From Vulcanimicrobiota bacterium (GTDB lineage Bacteria > Vulcanimicrobiota > Vulcanimicrobiia > Vulcanimicrobiales > Vulcanimicrobiaceae), in the NCBI GenBank assembly GCA_019233415.1, contig JAFAMK010000437.1, positions 1 through 10,169 on the forward strand: 10,169 nt of DNA, written 5' to 3'. This document shows, one piece after another, positions 5,093 to 10,169 of the stretch (positions are counted from its first letter, which is position 1; each line of letters starts with the position of its first letter). The notes under the pieces are model-generated. The model saw only the letters and a list, made by a program, of their open reading frames with translations, made no database searches and was not told where the DNA came from. The position numbers and the translations under genes are program-made.

Positions 5093-5794
5093 GTGTCGCG
5101 GCACGTTCTGCTGACCGGCTTTGAGCCGTTCGGTCCCCATCCCGTGAACCCGAGCGAACTCCTCGTGCGCAGCATCGAAGGCAAGATCGTGGGCGGGCGG
5201 GCGATCGCGGTGCGGGTCTTCCCGGTCGAAACGCGGACGATGCGCGACCGGCTGGAAGCGGTGCTCCGCGATGAACAACCCGAGTTCGTGATCGGGACCG
5301 GCTATGCGCCGGGCCGCGCGTCGCTCGCCGTCGAGCGCGCCGCGCTGAACGTACTCGACTTCGCGATCCCGGACGCCGTCGGGACGATGCGCAAGAACGA
5401 CCCGGTCGAGCGCGGCGGCCCCGACGCTCGGCTTGCGACCCTCCCGCTCGACGAGATCCTGGCCGCCTGGGCCGGGGGCGGCATCCCCGGCTACGTCTCG
5501 AACAGCGCGGGAACGTACCTGTGCAACCAGTGGCTGTACGAGGCGCTCGCGCTGACCGCGAACGCCGCGCCGCCGGTCCCGGTCGGCTTCGTGCACCTGC
5601 CCGCGCTGCCAGCACAGGCCCTGCAGCTCGGCGCCGAGACGACGCCGTCGATGAGTTTGGAGCTGATGCGGCGCGGTCTCGAGACGGCGATCGAAGCGGT
5701 CGCGCAGTGGCTCGAGAGCAAGCCCGCCGCGCCGGCGAAACGGGCCGGCAGCCAGATGTGGATACCCCGCGGACTACGAGAAGTTGAACGATAA
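5093..5794 (+). CDS. pcp: Pyroglutamyl-peptidase I (peptidase C15)
   Basis: A cytoplasmic cysteine peptidase that removes N-terminal pyroglutamate from peptides. Numbered from GTG 5093 (233 aa), the family signature HVLLTGFEPFG lies at 4-14 and NPSELL follows. The catalytic triad is complete: Glu81 in VERAALNVLD, Cys144 in SAGTYLCNQWLY and His168 in GFVHLPALPAQ. These numbers agree with those I recall for the Bacillus enzyme, which supports this start. An in-frame ATG at 4946 would add 49 residues encoded through the RNA hairpins and the terminator T-run and is rejected. The C-terminus carries about 20 extra residues (SKPAAPAKRAGSQMW) beyond the usual family end, and they overlap the start of the following gene by 11 nt. 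It leads a cluster with an oligopeptide-binding lipoprotein, which fits a role in using imported or recycled peptides. The lack of a clear SD, with a hairpin 3 nt upstream, suggests translation is controlled or inefficient. Confidence 0.93.
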   Translation: MSRHVLLTGFEPFGPHPVNPSELLVRSIEGKIVGGRAIAVRVFPVETRTMRDRLEAVLRDEQPEFVIGTGYAPGRASLAVERAALNVLDFAIPDAVGTMRKNDPVERGGPDARLATLPLDEILAAWAGGGIPGYVSNSAGTYLCNQWLYEALALTANAAPPVPVGFVHLPALPAQALQLGAETTPSMSLELMRRGLETAIEAVAQWLESKPAAPAKRAGSQMWIPRGLREVER

Positions 5795-7634
5795 CACCGA
5801 GCGCGACCTGCGCCTCTTCGCAATCCCCGATACGCACGGCCACGCCAAGGGCGAGCACAAGCCTTACGCCGACGAACGCCCGCTGCCGCTGACGGCGCGG
5901 ATGCTGTTTCTGTGGTTCTACCACGCCTGCCGGCGCGGGTTCCCGCGGTTCCTGATGGTCGCGGATCACATGAACTACCTGACGTTCGAAGACCCCGCGG
6001 CAGTGAATCTCGTGCGGCGCGCGCTCAAGCTCGCGCAGGCCGGCGACCTCCACGGCGCGGCCGACACCGCCGGGGTCGAGGTGGGGCACGCGGCGGTCGT
6101 CAGCGAGGGGCTGCGCCGCGGGATGCGCTACTCGATCGGCGCCGAGGTCGACAACGACCCGCGCTCGCGCCCCGACGCGCAGAACATCGTCGATGCGATG
6201 CGGCCCGACGCGATCATTCGCTCGGTCCACTTCATCCAGATCACGCATCCCGTCCACGGTGAGAACTGGCCGTGGCCGTTCGACAACCCCGAGTTCAACG
6301 AGTTCTACGAGATCGTCGGGACCGAGCAGACCTGGGAGCTGTACATCACGACGCTCGTCGACGCGATCGAGCGGCTCCCGGGACACATCGTCGGCCACTT
6401 CTTCGTCCCGGCGAACTACGGCCACTGGCCCGACGACGCGAAGCTCGACGCGTACGAGAACCGCGTCCTCGACGCCGTCGCCGCGCGCGGGATGGCCGTC
6501 GAGTTCAACACGCGCTTCCTGTACCGCGAGCACACGGACGAGCAGAAGGCGCGCTACCTCGAGGCCAACAAGCGTCTCCTGCGCAAGGCTCGGGACCGCG
6601 GGATCGGGATTGCGATCGGCTCCGACGCGCACTCGCCGAAGGACCAGGGCGGCGCGTTCGACATCGTCCTGAACGTCCTCGACGAGCTGGACATCAACGA
6701 GATCGTCTTCCCGCTCGGCGGCCTTCTGCGCCGTGTCGCTCTGCGCGTCGCGCGCGAACCCGAGCCCGAACCGCTCCCCGAACCCGTGCCCGCTCCGGTC
6801 GCCGAGGCGAAGGACGAGCGCCCCGAGCCCGCGCCGGTCGCGGCGAAGCCGGTCCGCAAGGCGCGCGCCGCCGCAAAGCCGACGCGGGCTCCGGAGACTT
6901 CTCCCGAGCGTCCGCCCGCACGCCCGGAGACGGCCATCGCGGCCGAACCGCCGCCGGCCGCCGCACCAGAAGCTAGCGTCCCCCCGGAAGAGCCGGTGGT
7001 GGAAGAACAAACGCCTCCTCCGGTAGCCCCAGAGGAGCCGGCCCCCGAGCCTGTTCCAGCATCGCCGACGGTTGAAGTTGGCGTGCTGGAAGCTGCACCC
7101 GAGCCCGCGCCACCGGCGGCTGAAGCCGCCCCAGCGACGCCGGAGGCCGAACCGGAATCGGTCGCGGTCGTTGCGCCGGCGTCGGCACCGGAGCCGGCCA
7201 AGACGCCGAAGCTCAAGCCGGCGCAGAAGCCTGCCGAGAAGCCGGCGCCGAAGGCCGCCGCACCAGCCAAGGCCGCTCCGCCACCGGCTCCGGTGAAACC
7301 GGCTGCCGCGAAAACCGCTGCTGCGAAGCCGGCGGCTCGCCCGGCGGCCGCGAAGCCGGCGGCGAAGGCGAGCTCGGCCAAGAAGGCCGCCCCAGCAAAG
7401 GCGGCCGCGAAGGCGAGCCGGACGGCGCGTCCGGCCGCCAAGAAGGTCGCGGCGAAAAAGGCCGCGCCGGCGAAGAAAGCGCCGGCGAAAAAGGCGACCC
7501 CGGCGCGGCCGGCTGCGAAGAAGGCAGTCGCGCGCAAGGCCGCCGCGAAGAAGGCGCCGGCGCGGAGCGTGCCGGCGCGCAAGTCCGCGGCCAAGAAGAC
7601 GACCGCGAAAAAGACGGCGACGAAACGTCGCTAG
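5784..7634 (+). CDS. PHP-domain metal-dependent phosphoesterase with long histone-H1-like tail
   Basis: A protein of 616 residues from TTG 5784, overlapping pcp by 11 nt. Residues 8-300 are a PHP domain of the histidinol-phosphatase-like type. The metal-binding motifs are present: His18 and His20 (DTHGH), Asp61-His62 (VADHMNY), Glu121 (GAEVD), His149 (SVHF), His205 (GHFF) and Asp281/His283 (GSDAHSP). A trinuclear-metal phosphoesterase activity is likely; the substrate is unknown. From about 325 to 471 the chain is Pro/Glu/Ala-rich (EPEPEPLPEPVPAPV), acidic and probably disordered. From about 472 to 616 it is Lys/Ala/Pro-rich with repeated AKKA, PAKK and AAKPA units, like histone H1 and the tails of mycobacterial HupB-type proteins, and should bind nucleic acid. 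It is not a normal histidinol-phosphatase: no his genes are near, and the family is about 270 residues long. The TTG has only a weak purine stretch (GAGAAG) before it, and no better start lies before the first metal motif. Confidence 0.85.
   Translation: MNDNTERDLRLFAIPDTHGHAKGEHKPYADERPLPLTARMLFLWFYHACRRGFPRFLMVADHMNYLTFEDPAAVNLVRRALKLAQAGDLHGAADTAGVEVGHAAVVSEGLRRGMRYSIGAEVDNDPRSRPDAQNIVDAMRPDAIIRSVHFIQITHPVHGENWPWPFDNPEFNEFYEIVGTEQTWELYITTLVDAIERLPGHIVGHFFVPANYGHWPDDAKLDAYENRVLDAVAARGMAVEFNTRFLYREHTDEQKARYLEANKRLLRKARDRGIGIAIGSDAHSPKDQGGAFDIVLNVLDELDINEIVFPLGGLLRRVALRVAREPEPEPLPEPVPAPVAEAKDERPEPAPVAAKPVRKARAAAKPTRAPETSPERPPARPETAIAAEPPPAAAPEASVPPEEPVVEEQTPPPVAPEEPAPEPVPASPTVEVGVLEAAPEPAPPAAEAAPATPEAEPESVAVVAPASAPEPAKTPKLKPAQKPAEKPAPKAAAPAKAAPPPAPVKPAAAKTAAAKPAARPAAAKPAAKASSAKKAAPAKAAAKASRTARPAAKKVAAKKAAPAKKAPAKKATPARPAAKKAVARKAAAKKAPARSVPARKSAAKKTTAKKTATKRR
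7201..7631 (+). repeat. Low-complexity repeat coding for the Lys/Ala/Pro tail of the PHP protein
   Basis: Imperfect tandem units of 9-15 nt built on GCSAAGAAG, GCSGCGAAG and CCGGCG code for AKK, AAK and PA runs in frame with the PHP gene. The stretch keeps its frame for over 140 codons, which argues for selection on the peptide. Such tracts expand and contract readily and are prone to assembly error. Confidence 0.7.
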
Positions 7635-7638
7635 GAGG
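7633..7638 (+). promoter_or_regulatory. Ribosome binding site (AGGAGG) for the TTG start at 7648
   Basis: A full AGGAGG begins inside the stop codon (TAG, 7632-7634) of the PHP gene and ends 9 nt before TTG 7648. This supports the TTG start. Confidence 0.7.
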
Positions 7639-7647
7639 GACCCCGGT

Positions 7648-9306
7648 TTGCGTACACTCGTGATCGGTGCGCTCGTATGCGCGCTGTCCGTCAGCGCGTG
7701 CTCGAAGGTCGGCGACCAGTCGGCCGTCGGCGGCGCGACGCCCGGAACCGGCACGGTCCCCGGCCAGCTGCGCATCGCGATCCAGCGCTCGCCGAACACG
7801 CTGAACCCGATTCTCTCGGCGAACACGACCGAAGGGCTCCTGAACCGGCTCTCGTTCGACAACCTCGTCAGCGTCGACGGGCGCACGCAAAAGCTGATCC
7901 CGATCCTCGCGACCGAGGTGCCGACGGTCGAGAACGGCGGGATCAGCAAGGACGGCCTCACGATCACCTACCACTTGCACGAGGGCGTGAAGTGGCACGA
8001 CGGCGAGCCCTTCAGCAGCAAGGACGTCAAGTTCACCTGGCAAGCGATGATGAACCCGGCGAACAACGTCAACGCGCGCATCGGCTACGAGGACGTCAAG
8101 TCGGTGGACACGCCGAACGCGACGACCGTCGTCTTCCACCTCAAGCACATCTTCGCGCCGTTCGTGAACACGGTCTTCGCCGAGAGCGATCAGCCGATCT
8201 GCATCATCCCCGAGCACCTGCTCGCGAAGTACCCGAACCTGAACCAGGTGCCGTTCAACCAGCAGCCGGTCGGCACCGGACCGTTCAAGGTCGCGCGGTG
8301 GGTGCGCGGCGACCACATCGAGCTGGTCGCGAACGACGACTACTTCCGCGGCAAACCCAAACTCCGCTCGATCGTCGTGCGCGAGATCCCCGACGAGAAC
8401 ACCTCGCTCAACGCGCTGCGCGCGCACGACATCGACTGGATATTCCAGGCCTCGCCGCAGCTCTACATGCAGATGAAGACGCTGACCGGCGCGGGGATCG
8501 GGATCGTGCTCAACCCGATGCCGCAGACGCTCGGCATCTACATGAACACCTCGCGCCCGCTGCTGTCCGACGTGCGCGTGCGGCGTGCCATCGCCTACGC
8601 GGTCGACAAGCAGGCGCTAGTCGACAAGAACACAGGTGGGAGCGCAACGGTCGCGTGGTCCGACCAGCCTCCGTTCGAGTGGGCGTACGAGCCCGACGTC
8701 ATGAAGTACCCGCACGACGTCGCGAAGGCCAAGGCGTTGCTGGCGGACGCGGGCTGGACGCCGGGCGCCGACGGGATGATGCGCAAGGCCGGCCAGCCGC
8801 TCTCGCTGCAGATTTCGTACAACGTCGAGAATGCGACGCGGCGGCTCGTCGCGGTCCAGACCCAGGCGATGCTCAAGGACGTCGGGATCGACGCGCCGAT
8901 CAAAGCCTATCCGGCGAACCTCTTCTTTGCCACCTACGGCCAGGGCGGGATCCTGACCGGCGGCAAGTTCGATCTCGCGGTCGCCGGCTGGATCGCCGGC
9001 TGGGACCCCGACGACCACTCGCTCTACGACTCGAACGACATCCCGCGCCCGGGCCACCCGGACGGCGTCAACTACACCCGCTACAACGCGAAGGAGATGG
9101 ACGACGCGCAGAAGCTGGCGCTCGCGACCTACGACGAGAGCGTCCGCAAGAAGGCGTACGCCACGATTCAGAAGCTGATCGCGCGCGACGTCCCCGAGGA
9201 CTACGTCTGGTTCCCGCGCCAGGCCCACGGCATCAACCCCGATTTCAAGGGCTTTGCGCCGAACCCGGTCAACGAAGCGTGGAACGCCTACGAATGGGAG
9301 ATTTAG
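7648..9306 (+). CDS. ABC-transporter substrate-binding lipoprotein, family 5 (Opp/Dpp type)
   Basis: A protein of 552 residues from TTG 7648. It has a lipoprotein signal peptide with lipobox VSAC (Cys18), so the mature protein should be anchored to a membrane by its N-terminal lipid. The mature chain matches the solute-binding family 5 layout: QLRIAIQRSPNTLNPILSA, LATEVPTVENGGISKDGLT, the family signature around ITYHLHEGVKWHDGEPFSSK with DVKFTWQAMM, the VGTGPFKVARW segment, RRAIAYAVDKQALVDKN, and a C-terminal NEAWNAYEWEI. The usual ligands are oligopeptides, but the family also binds nickel, sugars and other solutes, so the substrate cannot be read from the sequence. No permease or ATPase gene is in the window, so it works with a transporter encoded elsewhere. 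Its neighbour pcp supports peptides as cargo. The 13-nt gap to the PHP gene, and 4-nt gap to pyrE, imply one operon. Confidence 0.92.
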   Translation: MRTLVIGALVCALSVSACSKVGDQSAVGGATPGTGTVPGQLRIAIQRSPNTLNPILSANTTEGLLNRLSFDNLVSVDGRTQKLIPILATEVPTVENGGISKDGLTITYHLHEGVKWHDGEPFSSKDVKFTWQAMMNPANNVNARIGYEDVKSVDTPNATTVVFHLKHIFAPFVNTVFAESDQPICIIPEHLLAKYPNLNQVPFNQQPVGTGPFKVARWVRGDHIELVANDDYFRGKPKLRSIVVREIPDENTSLNALRAHDIDWIFQASPQLYMQMKTLTGAGIGIVLNPMPQTLGIYMNTSRPLLSDVRVRRAIAYAVDKQALVDKNTGGSATVAWSDQPPFEWAYEPDVMKYPHDVAKAKALLADAGWTPGADGMMRKAGQPLSLQISYNVENATRRLVAVQTQAMLKDVGIDAPIKAYPANLFFATYGQGGILTGGKFDLAVAGWIAGWDPDDHSLYDSNDIPRPGHPDGVNYTRYNAKEMDDAQKLALATYDESVRKKAYATIQKLIARDVPEDYVWFPRQAHGINPDFKGFAPNPVNEAWNAYEWEI

Positions 9307-9310
9307 CGGC

Positions 9311-9865
9311 GTGTTCGACGAGCCGTCCAGCAGCCCGATCGCGCGTATTCCGGAGCTTCGCTGGCTAAAGAACGTCATCATGGAGCGGGCGCTCACCCGG
9401 GGCGACTACCTGCTCTCCGGCGGCGCGCGCAGCGACTACTACATCGACAAGTTCAAGCTGTTCGCCGACCCGCACATCCTGCGGCGGATCGCGCGGCTGT
9501 TCGTCCCGGTCGTCGCCGACTTGAACCCCGACCTGATCGGCGGAACGGAGCTGGGCGGCGTGATCATCGCGACCGCCGTCTCGCAGATGACCGGGTTGCC
9601 GATGATCGTCGTGCGCAAGCAGCCCAAAGGCTACGGCGCGTTCGCCGAGGAGTACGTCGAGGGCCCGTTCACCGCGGGCCAGCACGTCCTGCTGCTGGAA
9701 GACGTCGTCACCAGCGGTCGCGAACTGCTCGCCGCCAAGGCCCGGCTCGAAGAGCTGAACCTGCGCGTCACCCCGCACGCCATCGTCTCACGCGGCCTCG
9801 CGCCGATCAGCTCACTGATCCAATTCGCGCTACCCCGCGGCGAAGGCGGCCCTCGAACGAACTAG
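9311..9865 (+). CDS. pyrE: Orotate phosphoribosyltransferase
   Basis: It joins orotate to PRPP to make orotidine 5'-phosphate in pyrimidine synthesis, in the cytoplasm. Numbered from GTG 9311 (184 aa), LSGGARSDYYIDKF at 35-48 is the orotate-side block of PyrE. GTELGGVIIATAVS follows, then VRKQPKGYG (Arg102, Lys103, Lys106) and the PRPP loop VLLLEDVVTSGREL with Glu130-Asp131. All expected motifs are present and the length is close to that of the shorter archaeal and bacterial PyrE. GTG 9311 has a GGGAG 10 nt upstream; ATG 9380 would remove part of the first helix (LKNVIMERAL) and is less likely. A longer frame open from 9254 inside the lipoprotein gene is rejected. The last 11 residues (ALPRGEGGPRTN end) look unconserved. 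A general purine or uracil phosphoribosyltransferase is possible but the SDYYID block argues for orotate. No other pyr gene is near. Confidence 0.87.
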   Translation: MFDEPSSSPIARIPELRWLKNVIMERALTRGDYLLSGGARSDYYIDKFKLFADPHILRRIARLFVPVVADLNPDLIGGTELGGVIIATAVSQMTGLPMIVVRKQPKGYGAFAEEYVEGPFTAGQHVLLLEDVVTSGRELLAAKARLEELNLRVTPHAIVSRGLAPISSLIQFALPRGEGGPRTN

Positions 9866-9870
9866 CGACG

Positions 9871-9941
9871 ACGAGGACCCTTCGACAGGCTCGGGGTGAC
9901 GGGGAGACATTGTCACCCTGAGCTTGTCGAAGGGCCCTCGT
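9871..9941 (+). repeat. Long imperfect palindrome (REP-like element or bidirectional terminator)
   Basis: Arms at 9871-9900 and 9912-9941 are 30 nt each with an 11-nt loop. As RNA they give 27 Watson-Crick pairs, two G-U pairs and one A-C mismatch. The core CTTCGACA...GGGTGAC resembles a palindrome I recall as dispersed in many high-GC genomes; this was not checked. It fills most of the convergent gap between pyrE and the MBL-fold gene, so it could end transcription from both sides. There is no T-run, so it would not be a classic intrinsic terminator. Confidence 0.75.
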
Positions 9942-9954
9942 GCGGCGAACGCGA

Positions 9955-10169
9955 CTAGCCGAGATCGAACGTACGGTGGTCGTCGGCGACGAAGACGTCG
10001 CCGGCGAAGTGTGCGCGCGCGGCTTCGTCCAAATCGCGCGCGGTCGACTCTTCGCCGTAGTGGGTTAGCAGGAGCCGGCCGACGCCGGCGTCGCGCGCCA
10101 TACGGCCTGCGTCGGCGGCCGACGAGTGCCCGCGAATCCCCGGCTCGACCTCGCCGTGGCGCAGCGTCG
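9955..10169 (-). CDS. MBL-fold metallohydrolase (RNase Z-like), C-terminal fragment cut by the window edge
   Basis: Read on the minus strand from the right edge, an open frame gives 70 complete codons and ends in TAG at 9955-9957. It contains RHGEVEPGIRGHSSAADAGR, then VGRLLLTHYGEES and a closing FVADDHRTFDLG. The pattern HSSAADAGRMARDAGVGRLLLTH is the C-terminal metal-binding part of metallo-beta-lactamase-fold hydrolases of the RNase Z / arylsulfatase-like group. The His of HSS lies near the active site, and the His of LTHY is the last metal ligand. The final strand (VFVADD) also fits. The N-terminal HxHxDH motif lies outside the window, so the exact activity (tRNA 3' processing, phosphodiesterase or other) is open. 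It converges on pyrE with the palindrome between. Confidence 0.82.
   Translation of the reverse strand, partial: TLRHGEVEPGIRGHSSAADAGRMARDAGVGRLLLTHYGEESTARDLDEAARAHFAGDVFVADDHRTFDLG

Noticed and set aside
7201..7631. The Lys/Ala repeat as a separate histone-like or HU gene
   Set aside because: It is in frame with the PHP domain without a stop, and no start codon with an SD precedes it.
4893..7967. A 1024-codon open frame on the minus strand
   Set aside because: It runs antisense to pcp and the PHP gene, both with intact catalytic motifs. Its translation is Arg/Leu/Gly-rich without recognisable domains, the usual shadow of high-GC coding sequence.
7677..9368. A 563-codon frame overlapping the family-5 binding protein in another plus frame
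   Set aside because: Arg/Ala/Asp-rich shadow; the lipobox and family-5 motifs are in the frame starting at 7648.

Overview
The window is high-GC DNA, dense in genes, with frequent GTG and TTG starts, short or overlapping gene junctions and Shine-Dalgarno sites of the AGGAGG type. It looks like chromosome from a high-GC bacterium. Non-ATG starts, an ECF sigma factor with a zinc-type anti-sigma partner, a Lys/Ala/Pro-rich histone-H1-like protein tail and a secreted GH125 mannosidase would fit a poorly cultured soil phylum such as Eremiobacterota, but no marker gene here settles taxonomy, so that placement is a guess.

Layout. (1) Bases 1-1253, plus strand: a small protein of unknown function, perhaps the 3' end of a longer gene, overlaps a multi-pass membrane protein by the 4 nt GTGA. 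(2) Minus strand, 1219-2526: a secreted glycoside hydrolase family 125 (exo-alpha-1,6-mannosidase type) whose 3' end overlaps the convergent membrane-protein gene by 35 bp. (3) From a 43-bp divergent spacer, plus strand: a secreted protein of unknown function (2570-3334), an ECF sigma factor (3424-4083) and, 6 nt later, a fusion protein (4090-4845). The fusion joins an anti-sigma zinc-finger (ZAS) domain to a complete O6-methylguanine-DNA methyltransferase. (4) Bases 4846-5092 have no convincing gene. They contain interlocking inverted repeats that look like a structured RNA, an intrinsic terminator, and two further hairpins directly before the next gene. (5) Plus strand, 5093-9865: a tight four-gene cluster of pyroglutamyl-peptidase (pcp), a PHP-domain phosphoesterase with a long H1-like tail, a family-5 oligopeptide-binding lipoprotein, and orotate phosphoribosyltransferase (pyrE). 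(6) A near-perfect 30-nt-arm palindrome (9871-9941) separates pyrE from the convergent C-terminal fragment of an MBL-fold (RNase Z-like) hydrolase, which runs off the right edge on the minus strand.

The most notable object is the sigma factor / ZAS-methyltransferase pair. In ordinary ECF systems the ZAS domain holds the sigma factor and another domain senses the signal. Here the position of the sensor is taken by a suicide DNA-repair enzyme with all recognised catalytic residues intact. This suggests an ECF switch triggered by DNA alkylation, functionally analogous to Ada but built from different parts. That is inference from domain order; the sequence shows the fusion, the intact residues and the 6-nt linkage to the sigma gene. 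The second item is the probable structured RNA between this pair and pcp: mutually exclusive stems share one strand, two anti-SD-like motifs flank a hairpin, and a strong terminator follows.
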